From: JBFGFG01 sp041627475
GTDB taxonomy: Bacteria > Actinomycetota > Nitriliruptoria > Nitriliruptorales > Nitriliruptoraceae
Direction: 5' to 3'
Length of the DNA: 20,975 nt
Assembly (NCBI GenBank): GCA_041627475.1
Contig: JBFKQZ010000023.1
Span: forward strand, 1 to 20,975
Below are positions 6,684 to 14,297 of this stretch, piece after piece (position 1 is the stretch's first letter; the number at the start of each line of letters is the position of its first letter). Both the position numbers and the translations under genes were made by a program. The notes beneath the pieces are model-generated. The model was given only the letters and a program-made list of their open reading frames with translations, had not been told where the DNA came from and made no database searches.

Positions 6684-8384
6684 ATGGGATTCGACTACGA
6701 CGTGCTCGTCATCGGCAGCGGCTTCGGTGGCGGCGTCACCTCGCTGCGCCTGAGCGAGAAGGGCTACCGGGTCGGCGTGCTCGAGGCGGGGCGCAGCTAC
6801 GACCGTCCCGAGGACCTCCCCGAGACGTCGATGGACGCCCGGAACTTCCTCTGGCTGCCCCGGCTGTCGATGAAGGGCATCTTCCGGATCTCGCTGCTGC
6901 GCAACGTGCTGATCTTCTCCGGGTCCGGCGTGGGCGGCGGCTCGCTCACCTACGCCAACACGCTGTACCGACCGCTGGCGCCGTTCTACAGCGACCGGCA
7001 GTGGGGCCACATCGCGGACTGGGAGGAGGAGCTCGCGCCCTACTACGACCAGGCCGAGCGGATGCTCGGCGTCAACGAGGTGCCCTTCCTCACCGAGCCC
7101 GACCGGATCATGCGCGACATCGCCGAGGAGATGGGCGTCGGCGACACCTTCCACTCGACGCCGGTCGGCGTGTACTTCGGCACGCCCGGGGTCGAGGTCG
7201 ATGACCCGTACTTCGGCGGCGAGGGCCCGACCCGCACGGGCTGCATCAAGTGCGGTGACTGCATGGCCGGCTGCAAGCACAACGCCAAGAACACGATCGA
7301 CAAGAACTACCTGTGGCTCGCCCGCAAGCGGGGCGTCGACGTCCACGCCGAGCACGAGGTGACCGACATCATCCCCCTGCCCGACGGCGGCTACCGCGTC
7401 GAGGCCAAGGTCCCCGGTCGCTGGTTCAGCCGGAAGCGGATGGTCTACACCGCGGAGCAGGTCGTGCTGTCCGCGGCAGCGCTCGGGACGCAGAAGCTGC
7501 TGCACCGCAACAAGGCCGCCGGGAACCTGCCGAACGTCTCGGACCGGCTCGGCGAGCTCACCCGGACGAACTCCGAGGCCATCCTCGGGGCCCGCTCGCT
7601 CGACGTCAGCGACGACCGCGACTACAGCCGCGGCGTCGCGATCGGCTCGTCCTTCCACCCCGACGAGCACACCCACATCGAGCCCGTGCGCTACGGCGCG
7701 GGGTCGAACCTGATCGGGCTCGGCGAGACGATCATGACCGATGGCGACACCGGTCGACCGCGATGGGTCGAGTGGCTGCGCCAGGTGTGGTTCCACCGTC
7801 GCCACGCGCGGGAGCTGCTGCGCATCAAGGACTGGGCGCGCAAGACGATCATCGTGCTCGTCATGCAGACGCTCGACAACTCGATCTCGACCTACCTGCG
7901 ACGCACGCCGTTCGGCACCTACCTCACGTCACGCGAGGGACACGGCGAGCCGAACCCGACGTGGATCCCCGTCGGGAACACCGTTGCCCGCAAGGTGGCG
8001 GATCGCATCGACGGCTTCCCCGGGTCGACCCTGACCGACTCGCTCTTCAACATCCCGAACACGGCGCACTTCATCGGTGGCTGTCCCATCGGCGACTCCC
8101 CCGAGACTGGCGTCATCGACCCGTACCACCGCGTCTACGGCCACCCCGGTCTGCACGTCGCCGACGGCTCAGCCATCTCGGCCAACCTCGGCGTCAACCC
8201 CTCGCTGACGATCACCGCCCTCTCCGAGCGGGCGATGGCGATGTGGCCGAACAAGGGCGACGACGACCCCCGGCCGCCGCTCGGTGCCGACTACGAGCCC
8301 GTCCAGCCCGTCCAGCCGCGCGACCCCGTGGTGCCCGACACGGCGCCTGGCGCGCTGCGACTGCCCCTGATCAGCGTGACCTGA
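6684..8384 (+). CDS. GMC-family FAD oxidoreductase, cholesterol-oxidase-like
   Basis: A 566-residue flavoprotein. The FAD-binding Rossmann motif VIGSGFGGG is at residues 9-17, followed by VGVLEAG (30-36). FSGSGVGGGSLTYANTL at about 78-94 is the second GMC signature. A cysteine cluster GCIKCGDCMAGCKHNAKNT (Cys187, 190, 193, 197) is typical of the mycobacterial ChoD-like subgroup. The C-terminal TAHFIGGCPIGDSPETGVID and GVNPSLTITALSERAM blocks hold the expected active-site His and Asn. The family oxidises an alcohol (sterol, or another hydrophobic alcohol) with FAD; true cholesterol oxidase activity cannot be claimed. There is no signal peptide, so it is probably cytosolic. The last 40 residues are a Pro-rich tail. 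AGGAG ten bases upstream supports the ATG at 6684. Confidence 0.9.
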   Translation: MGFDYDVLVIGSGFGGGVTSLRLSEKGYRVGVLEAGRSYDRPEDLPETSMDARNFLWLPRLSMKGIFRISLLRNVLIFSGSGVGGGSLTYANTLYRPLAPFYSDRQWGHIADWEEELAPYYDQAERMLGVNEVPFLTEPDRIMRDIAEEMGVGDTFHSTPVGVYFGTPGVEVDDPYFGGEGPTRTGCIKCGDCMAGCKHNAKNTIDKNYLWLARKRGVDVHAEHEVTDIIPLPDGGYRVEAKVPGRWFSRKRMVYTAEQVVLSAAALGTQKLLHRNKAAGNLPNVSDRLGELTRTNSEAILGARSLDVSDDRDYSRGVAIGSSFHPDEHTHIEPVRYGAGSNLIGLGETIMTDGDTGRPRWVEWLRQVWFHRRHARELLRIKDWARKTIIVLVMQTLDNSISTYLRRTPFGTYLTSREGHGEPNPTWIPVGNTVARKVADRIDGFPGSTLTDSLFNIPNTAHFIGGCPIGDSPETGVIDPYHRVYGHPGLHVADGSAISANLGVNPSLTITALSERAMAMWPNKGDDDPRPPLGADYEPVQPVQPRDPVVPDTAPGALRLPLISVT

Positions 8385-8411
8385 CGACCGGTCGGGGTGC
8401 GGCACTAGGTT
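8381..8411 (+). promoter_or_regulatory. Candidate promoter for the second GMC operon
   Basis: A TAGGTT -10 element (8406-8411) lies about 19 bases after CTGACG (8381-8386), a weak -35 that overlaps the stop codon of the upstream gene. The predicted start of transcription near 8418 leaves a leader of about 25 bases containing AAGGGAG (8429-8435). The same -10 hexamer recurs upstream of the permease gene. Read-through from the first GMC gene is equally possible. Confidence 0.4.
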
Positions 8412-8442
8412 CGTGCAGACCACGCAGCAAGGGAGCCGCACC

Positions 8443-10413
8443 GTGGCCGCCACCCTCAACGAACGCGACGCCGCCACGCTCACGGCACTCTGCGACGTCT
8501 TCGTGCCGGCCGTGCGGCCACCGGCAGGGGCCGACGCGACCGCCCGGGCCTTCTTCGCGCTGACCGCGAGCGCGGCGGGGACCGGCGAACGTGTCCGGGC
8601 ACTGCTGCCCGAGCTGCTGGGCGAGCAGGAGCTCGAGGACCTCTCGACGCTGCTCCGCGTGCTGCGGGCCGCCGGCATCGGCGTCCTGCCCTGGTGGGCC
8701 TCGCAGGCCGTCCTCCGAGGGCTCGCCGCCGCGGACGACGAGGCGGCCACGGCGCTGACGGACCTGCGCCAGCTGACGATGGTGCTCCACTACGGCGGCA
8801 TCGACCAGACAGGTGCGAACGCCGTCTGGGAGCAGCTGGGCTACCCGGGTCCGCCCACGACCCCGGTGCGCCCCTCCCCCGCGCTCCCGATCACGCGGCC
8901 GGGGGACGACGTCGAGACCTGGACGCTGGAGGCCGACACCGTCGTGGTCGGATCCGGTGCCGGCGGTGGCGTCGTCGCCGCCCGGCTCGCCGCAGCCGGG
9001 CGTGACGTCGTGGTCCTCGAGGCGGGTGGAGCGCACGGCGAGGAGGACTTCCCGGGCGACGAGGTCTCGGCCCTGCGCCGCCTGTACTGGCGCGGCGGTC
9101 TGACCCAGACCGAGGACCGCAACGTGACGATCCTCGCCGGCGGCACCCTCGGCGGGGGCACGACGGTGAACTGGTCGAACTGCGTCCCACCACCCGACCA
9201 CGTCCGGGCCCAGTGGGCCGACGAGTTCGGCCTCGATGGGCTGGACGGTGAGGAGTTCGACGGCCACCTGTCGGCGGTCATGCAGCGCATCGGGGCATCG
9301 GACGCCCACACGGTCGTCAACGGCCCGAACCAGCGCCTGCTCGAAGGCGCCAAGGCACTGGGGTGGGACGTCACCACGACCAGCCGCAACGTCGACGGCG
9401 ACCTCGAGGACCAGCGCACGACCGGCCACACCGGTTTCGGTGACCGCTCGGGCGCGAAGCAGGGATCGCTGCGCACCTGGCTGCCGGACGCGGTCGGCGA
9501 CGGGGCACGCATCGTCACCGACTGCACCGTGTCCCGGGTGGTGGTCGACGACGACGGGCGCGCGACCGGCGTCGTCGGCTGGTGGGACGACGGGGAGCGT
9601 CGTGTCCGGGTCGTCGTCGAGGCGACCACGGTCGTCCTCGCGGCCGGCGCGCTGGAGACTCCCGCGATCCTCCTGCGCAGCGGCATCGGCGGCCCGGCCG
9701 TCGGCCGCCACCTGCGGCTCCACCCGGTGCCCATCGTGACCGCGATGTACGACGAGCCACAGGAGGGCTGGTCCGGCCCGCCCCAGGGTGTGGTGGTCGA
9801 CGAGCGCTCCGACGCATTCGACGGCCACGGCTACCTGCTGGAGTCGTCGCACTGGCACCCGGGACTCACCGCCGGCGCCATCGGCTGGCCCGACGCTCGC
9901 GACCACAAGCTGATCATGGGGCGCGCGGCGCGGATGGCGCCGTTCCTGGCGGTCACGCGTGAACGCGGTGGCGGCTCGGTCACCCTCGACGAACAGGGCC
10001 AGGGTCTCGTGCACTACCCCCTCGACGACGAGTTCGACCGCGAGGTGCTGCGCAACGGGTTGCGCGACATGGTGCGCCTGCACGTCGCCGCCGGCGCACG
10101 CGTGATCGTCGACCTCGCACCGGGCCGGCTGGTCTGGCGCCGCGGGGACGACGTCGACGAGTTCGCCGAGCGGGTCGCGGCCGTGCCCCTCGGCGTCGAG
10201 GGGCGGCCGATGTTCTCGGCGCACCAGATGGGCACGGCACGGATGGGCAGCGACCCCCGCACGTCCGTGGCGGACCCGGACGGCCAGCTCCACGACGCCC
10301 CGGGTGTCTGGATCGGCGACGCGAGCGCGTTCCCCACGGCCGTGGGCTCGAACCCGATGGTCACGATCATGGCCCTCGCGGACCGCACGGCGAGTCGCAT
10401 CCTCGGTGCCTGA
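8443..10413 (+). CDS. GMC-family oxidoreductase, long-chain-alcohol-oxidase-like, with N-terminal extension
   Basis: A 656-residue protein. Residues 1-160 form an extra helical domain that begins LNERDAATLTALCDVFVPA, as in FAO-type alcohol oxidases and some proteins with a gluconate-dehydrogenase subunit 3-like head. The FAD motif VVVGSGAGGGVVAARLAAAG follows at about 167-186, then LEAGG. LAGGTLGGGTTVNWSN is the second GMC signature. The C-terminal FSAHQMGTARMG carries the active-site His region, and VGSNPMVTIMALADRTA closes the FAD domain. It probably oxidises a hydrophobic primary alcohol. GTG 8443 is preferred because AAGGGAG ends seven bases before it; GTG 8413 would overlap the promoter. 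Its 3' end overlaps the next gene's GTG by eight bases, making it the head of a four-gene operon. Confidence 0.88.
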   Translation: MAATLNERDAATLTALCDVFVPAVRPPAGADATARAFFALTASAAGTGERVRALLPELLGEQELEDLSTLLRVLRAAGIGVLPWWASQAVLRGLAAADDEAATALTDLRQLTMVLHYGGIDQTGANAVWEQLGYPGPPTTPVRPSPALPITRPGDDVETWTLEADTVVVGSGAGGGVVAARLAAAGRDVVVLEAGGAHGEEDFPGDEVSALRRLYWRGGLTQTEDRNVTILAGGTLGGGTTVNWSNCVPPPDHVRAQWADEFGLDGLDGEEFDGHLSAVMQRIGASDAHTVVNGPNQRLLEGAKALGWDVTTTSRNVDGDLEDQRTTGHTGFGDRSGAKQGSLRTWLPDAVGDGARIVTDCTVSRVVVDDDGRATGVVGWWDDGERRVRVVVEATTVVLAAGALETPAILLRSGIGGPAVGRHLRLHPVPIVTAMYDEPQEGWSGPPQGVVVDERSDAFDGHGYLLESSHWHPGLTAGAIGWPDARDHKLIMGRAARMAPFLAVTRERGGGSVTLDEQGQGLVHYPLDDEFDREVLRNGLRDMVRLHVAAGARVIVDLAPGRLVWRRGDDVDEFAERVAAVPLGVEGRPMFSAHQMGTARMGSDPRTSVADPDGQLHDAPGVWIGDASAFPTAVGSNPMVTIMALADRTASRILGA

Positions 10414-10639
10414 CGACCCGCGGCGGACGCTGGTCGAGGCCGCTGGCCTCGAGGGCGCGGCGCGGCTGACGGTCCAGGAGCTGAACGACGAGGCGGCCAC
10501 GCAGCTGCTGCGTGCCTGGCGCATCGCCGTCGAACACCAGGACGCCGCGGTCGAGCAGGCCGTGGAGGGCAGCCTCTCGCTGGTCCCCCGACTGCTGCGT
10601 CGCCAGGTCCTGCGCGTCCTCGGTGGTGGGTCGCCGTGA
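10406..10639 (+). CDS. Small hypothetical protein, 77 residues
   Basis: A 77-residue protein read from GTG 10406, which lies inside the end of the GMC gene (8-base overlap). It is acidic and helical (AATQLLRAWRIAVEHQDAAVEQAVEGSL), ending in a basic LRRQVLR segment. I recognise no family, and there is no signal peptide or membrane segment. A longer upstream extension in the same frame would overlap the GMC gene deeply and read as an arginine/serine-rich shadow. The stop overlaps the GTG of the following gene (GTGA). Its small size and placement suggest an accessory subunit or adaptor, which is inference only. Confidence 0.7.
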   Translation: MPDDPRRTLVEAAGLEGAARLTVQELNDEAATQLLRAWRIAVEHQDAAVEQAVEGSLSLVPRLLRRQVLRVLGGGSP

Positions 10640-11535
10640 CCACGGTCGAGGACCTGCGGACCGAGATCGCACTGGCCCAGCTGGCCGACGCGCTCGGCAC
10701 GACCGCGTCCGGGATCGACCTGCTCGCGGCCGTGCCCTCCACCGACCTCGTCGAGCTGCGCCATGCCCTCACGGACGGCCTGACGGCGCAGCACGTGGCG
10801 GTCTTCGACGCGTTCGCCCGCGCCAGCGCGCTCGTGCCCACCCGGTTGGCGGCGACCATCACGCGACGCATGATCGGTCCCGGGCTGGCCGGGCGCATCG
10901 CCGGGTCGATGGACGCCGAGCGGGCGGCGGCCCTGCTGCAGCACTTCGACGTGCCGTTCCTGGCCGACTGCTGCCGGACGCTCTCGCCCGCCGCCGCGGC
11001 CCGACTGGTCCCGACGGTCCCCGACGAGGTCCTCGCGGCCACCACCGAGCTGCTGGCCGGCCGGGAGGACCACGCGACGCTCGGCCGCTTCGTCGACGTC
11101 CTCGATGACCGCCGGCTGACCCTGGTGCTCGACGCACTCGAGGACGCGAGCCACCTGCTGCTCGCCGGTGCTGCGGTCGACGAGGGTGCGGCGCTCGACC
11201 GCGTCGTGACACTCCTGTCCCCCGGGCGTCGCCTCGCGGTGCTCGAGGCTGCGCCGGACCATCCGGCAGCCGCAGCGAACGTGCTCGTGCGCATCGCGCC
11301 GACGTCCCGCGGACTGCTGCTGGCAGCGACGGACACGCTGGAACCGGCTGCCGTCGTCACCCTGCTCGACCGCCTGACCGGCGCGGTGCGCACGTCGCCG
11401 GCGCTGCGGACCGCGGCCGGCAGCCTGCCCGGCCCCGAGCTCGCCGCCGCCGCACGCCACCTCGACCGCGACCCCACGATCGAGCGGGCGATCGGCAGAC
11501 TGGTGCTGGCCGTCGTCGGGGAGGGCGGGACATGA
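10636..11535 (+). CDS. Helical-repeat protein of unknown function
   Basis: A 299-residue protein made almost entirely of predicted helices with repeated Leu/Ala patterns. Segments such as VPFLADCCRTLSPAAAARLVPTVP, LGRFVDVLDDRRLTLVLDAL and ALDRVVTLLSPGRRLAVLE recur at roughly 35-50 residue intervals, suggesting a helical-repeat scaffold. They recall, from memory, uncharacterised mycobacterial proteins with FLADVC and MGRFVD motifs; this needs a database search. No catalytic motif, signal peptide or clear membrane span is visible. The GTG start overlaps the previous stop in GTGA, and the stop overlaps the next ATG in ATGA, so it should be made together with its neighbours. Confidence 0.75.
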   Translation: MTTVEDLRTEIALAQLADALGTTASGIDLLAAVPSTDLVELRHALTDGLTAQHVAVFDAFARASALVPTRLAATITRRMIGPGLAGRIAGSMDAERAAALLQHFDVPFLADCCRTLSPAAAARLVPTVPDEVLAATTELLAGREDHATLGRFVDVLDDRRLTLVLDALEDASHLLLAGAAVDEGAALDRVVTLLSPGRRLAVLEAAPDHPAAAANVLVRIAPTSRGLLLAATDTLEPAAVVTLLDRLTGAVRTSPALRTAAGSLPGPELAAAARHLDRDPTIERAIGRLVLAVVGEGGT

Positions 11536-12146
11536 CCGAGGACCGTGCACGGCAGCCGCTGACGATCGTGCTCGACACGTCGGACTCCCTGGCGCCCGTC
11601 CGACCGGAGCTCGTCGCGGCGACGCGGCACGCCCTCGAGTGGGCGTGGAGCAGCACGCTGCTCCCGGTCCGCCCGCAGATCGGCGTGCTCGCGACCGGCG
11701 GCACGGCCACCGTCGTCGTCGCGCACGGCGAACCGCTCGAGCCCGTCGACCTCGACGACCTCGGCGGCACCGGACCGGCGGACGTCGACGGGACGGTCGA
11801 CCTGCTGGCGTCCGAGGTCGAGCGCATCACCACCGAGAACCTGCGAACCGGGCATCGCACGCTGCGCCCGTGGGTCCTGCTCGTCACCGACGGCCGTTGG
11901 GGCAGCCGCGACACGGCCCGTGCGCTCGAGCGACTCCACGGGCCACCGACGCAGCCGGTCGTCCACCCGGTGGGCGTCGGCGACGTCGACGAGACGACCC
12001 TCGCCCGCGTGGCCACGGACGCGGGGGTCGCGGTGGACACGATCGCGGACCTCGACCGCGTCCTGCCTGCACTGGTCCGCATGGTGCTGCTGCACCCGGC
12101 GAACGTCAGTGCACCGCCCGGCTCACGCGCCCTCGAGGGCTGGTGA
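11532..12146 (+). CDS. VWA-domain protein, TerY/YegR-like
   Basis: A 204-residue protein that is essentially one von Willebrand factor A domain. The metal-ion-dependent adhesion site looks complete: DTSDS (15-19) fits DxSxS, Thr80 in LGGTGPADVDG is the expected third ligand, and LLVTDG (Asp120) the last. The final strand/helix VHPVGVGDVDETTLARVATDAG resembles TerY-type VWA proteins. There is no signal peptide, so it should act in the cytoplasm, binding a protein partner through a divalent metal. Intracellular VWA proteins often pair with MoxR-type ATPases, but none is encoded here. It is the last gene of the operon and overlaps the convergent hydrolase gene by 24 bp. Confidence 0.82.
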   Translation: MTEDRARQPLTIVLDTSDSLAPVRPELVAATRHALEWAWSSTLLPVRPQIGVLATGGTATVVVAHGEPLEPVDLDDLGGTGPADVDGTVDLLASEVERITTENLRTGHRTLRPWVLLVTDGRWGSRDTARALERLHGPPTQPVVHPVGVGDVDETTLARVATDAGVAVDTIADLDRVLPALVRMVLLHPANVSAPPGSRALEGW

Positions 12147-13280
12147 CGACCCGACGACCCGGACCACGAGCTCGGTGACCCGTGGGTCGGTCAGCAGGTC
12201 GAAGTGGCTGCCCTCGACGTGCAGCCGCTCCCCGCGACGCGCGATGACCGGGCGTCGCACGCCCTGCCCGTGCGCGGACCCGCGTCGCACCAGGCCGTCC
12301 CCGAACAGCGGGCCCACGCGCGGCAGTTCGGCGCCGACCGTGTGCAGCCGCACGTGCGACGGCAGCGGCGCCGCGACGACCGCGACACCCGGCACGTCAC
12401 TGTCGTCGTCCACCCCGTGACGCAGGTCGCGGATACCCGCGGAGCGCTGCTCGAACCACCGCGTGATCGCTGCCACCTCCGGCACGGGCGCGCCGGCACG
12501 GACCAGGGCCGCGACCGCCTTCTCCAGCGGCGCCCCGAGGTGTGGCGTGCCGAGCGTGACGACGCTGTCGCAGCGAGCCACCCACCCGTGCCCGGCTGCC
12601 GCCCCGGCGCGGAGCGCGGCACGTGCCACCAGGCCGCCCATCGAGTGCCCGACCAGCACGACCCGGCCGCTGGTCCCCCCGGCCTCCAGCAGTGCCGCCA
12701 GGTCCGCACCGAGGGCCGCCGGCCGCCGGCCGGTGTTCATCCGAGCGAGCAGCACGAGGCGCCCGGCCCCACGGAGTCGGGTCGGCAGCGCCGGTCGCGC
12801 GGCCGTGCTGCCGAGCGACCACGCGAGCTCGGTCTCGCACAGACCGTGCAGCAGGACGACCACCTCGTCGGCCTCTGGCAGGGACGCCGGGGCGTCGGCG
12901 TTCGTGACGAGCGCACCGTCGGTGGCGAACAGGCTCGTGGACCAGGCCAGGTCGGGCTCCTCCTGCGCGACGTCGTCGCCGACCAGACCGAGCACGGCGC
13001 CGACCACGGCGCGGCCACGGGCGGACGCCAGCAGGTCCTCGTCGGACACGCCCGACGCGAGCAGCCCACCCAGCCAGCCCGCGCGGCCGAACGAGGCGCG
13101 GACGGCGCCGTGGACACCCTCGCTGATCGCGTCGTGGACCACGCGCGTCGGCGCGCCGAGCGGACCGAGTGCGGTGAAGACCCGTGTCGCGACGGCCCGG
13201 TGGACGTCGGCCACGCTGCCACTGATCTCCTGCCCCTGGGCACCCAGCAGCCGCACGAGTGCCGCTGCCATCGTCCCCAT
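12123..13280 (-). CDS. Alpha/beta hydrolase, lipase-like (PGAP1-type fold)
   Basis: A 385-residue protein. After a helical N-terminal region of about 135 residues comes the core: oxyanion segment VVLLHGLCETELAWSL (141-156), nucleophile elbow VGHSMGG (Ser213), TLGTPHLGAPLEKAVAAL (242-259) as in triacylglycerol lipases, a likely acid in FGDGLVRRGSAHG (Asp328), and the catalytic His in EGSHFDLLTDPRV (His359). There is no export signal, so it probably acts inside the cell on ester or lipid substrates. ATG 13280 is preceded by GAGGAGG. It lies only 24 bp downstream of pxpC on the same strand, so co-transcription is likely although no metabolic link is obvious. The long N-terminal region is unassigned. 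Confidence 0.87.
   Translation of the reverse strand: MGTMAAALVRLLGAQGQEISGSVADVHRAVATRVFTALGPLGAPTRVVHDAISEGVHGAVRASFGRAGWLGGLLASGVSDEDLLASARGRAVVGAVLGLVGDDVAQEEPDLAWSTSLFATDGALVTNADAPASLPEADEVVVLLHGLCETELAWSLGSTAARPALPTRLRGAGRLVLLARMNTGRRPAALGADLAALLEAGGTSGRVVLVGHSMGGLVARAALRAGAAAGHGWVARCDSVVTLGTPHLGAPLEKAVAALVRAGAPVPEVAAITRWFEQRSAGIRDLRHGVDDDSDVPGVAVVAAPLPSHVRLHTVGAELPRVGPLFGDGLVRRGSAHGQGVRRPVIARRGERLHVEGSHFDLLTDPRVTELVVRVVGSSPALEGA
12129..12140. repeat. 12-bp palindrome in the convergent gene overlap
   Basis: GCCCTCGAGGGC is a perfect palindrome lying within the coding overlap of the VWA and hydrolase genes. Because it reads the same on both strands and is in frame in both genes, both proteins end with the same residues, ALEG, before one final residue (W in one, A in the other). 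Confidence 0.7.
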
Positions 13281-13304
13281 GCCGCCTCCTCGCTCCCGGG
13301 GAGG

Positions 13305-14297
13305 CTACGGCGGTCCGGCCGTTGGGTCGGTCACGCCGGTGATGAGGTTGCGCGCGGCGAGGTCCCGGGCGTGCGGACGGACCGGACCGGTCACCGCTGT
13401 CTCGATGGCGTCCAGTGCGTGGCGCAGGCGCTGGCGCGCGGTCGGCACGTCCGTCCAGACGAAGCGCACGGGTGAACCGGGCGACAGCCGCGTGCACCGG
13501 GCGAGGTCGACGGGTGTCAGCACCGCGATCTTCGGGTAGCCACCGGTGGTCTGGTGGTCGGCCAGCAGCACGTACGGGAGCCCGTCCCCGGGCACCTGCA
13601 GCGTGCCCGCCACGATCCCGTCGGACACGATGTCGTGACCGGGTGCTGCCCGCAGCCGCGGGCCGTCGAGGCGCATGCCCATGCGGTCCACGGCGGCGGT
13701 CGTCGTGAAGGTCGCCCCGACCAGCGCGGTCCGGGCCTCGTCGGTGAACAGGTGCGTCTGCGGCGCTGGGAGCAGCAGGAGCGGTCCGCCGGGCACGGCC
13801 GGCTCGCGCCGGTGCCCGGTCGCCACCGGCCGGGGCGCGGTGCACGGCAGGCGTGTACCCGCTGCGAGTGGGGGTCCCAGGCCGCTGCGTGGGTGCCTGC
13901 TCGTCGAGTCGAGGACCGGGGCCACGTCGACCGTGGCCGCCGGGACGACGTAGGCCCACGTCCGTGCGCGCACCGTCACCTGCTCCCCCGGCTCGAGCGT
14001 CGCCACCACGGGGGCGGCGAGCACGACCCCGTCGAGGAGCAGCGCTGCCCCCGGTCCGGCCAGCGCGATCGTCACCGGGCCGTCGACGGCTGCGAGCTCG
14101 CAGGGGTGCGGACCCACCTCGATGGCGGTGGTCGCGGCAACCTCGTCCGGCTCCCGGCCGGCGAGCCTCGCCGCCAGTCGGTGCGCCAGCGCGTCGACGG
14201 GTCCGGAGCGCGGGACCCCCCACCGCGCCGCCCCCACGCGGCCACCGTCCTGCAACGTCGTCGTCGCTCCCGGCGCCACCACCTCGAGCGCGGTCAT
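13305..14297 (-). CDS. pxpC: 5-oxoprolinase subunit C (biotin-dependent carboxyltransferase family)
   Basis: A 330-residue protein of the PxpC/KipA family. The N-terminal LEVVAPGATTTLQDGGRVGAARWGVPRSGPVD is the family signature, and the C-terminal GTLQVPGDGLPYVLLADHQTTGGYPKIAVLTPVDLA is the most conserved block. The family takes part, with PxpA and PxpB, in ATP-dependent opening of 5-oxoproline to glutamate. ATG 14297 overlaps the stop of pxpB in ATGA. An upstream in-frame extension would lie inside pxpB and is arginine-rich, so it is rejected. The order pxpA-pxpB-pxpC with 4-base overlaps supports one transcript and a complex of B and C acting with A. Confidence 0.92.
   Translation of the reverse strand: MTALEVVAPGATTTLQDGGRVGAARWGVPRSGPVDALAHRLAARLAGREPDEVAATTAIEVGPHPCELAAVDGPVTIALAGPGAALLLDGVVLAAPVVATLEPGEQVTVRARTWAYVVPAATVDVAPVLDSTSRHPRSGLGPPLAAGTRLPCTAPRPVATGHRREPAVPGGPLLLLPAPQTHLFTDEARTALVGATFTTTAAVDRMGMRLDGPRLRAAPGHDIVSDGIVAGTLQVPGDGLPYVLLADHQTTGGYPKIAVLTPVDLARCTRLSPGSPVRFVWTDVPTARQRLRHALDAIETAVTGPVRPHARDLAARNLITGVTDPTAGPP

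Noticed and set aside
8413..8442. An earlier GTG start for the second GMC enzyme
   Set aside because: It has no ribosome-binding site and lies just after the -10 element, whereas GTG 8443 has AAGGGAG at the right distance.
8371..11550. A 1059-codon open frame on the minus strand across the GMC operon
   Set aside because: It is antisense to two clear GMC genes and the helical protein. Its product is rich in Arg, Asp, Gly, His and Val with no family motif, as expected of a shadow frame in very GC-rich DNA.
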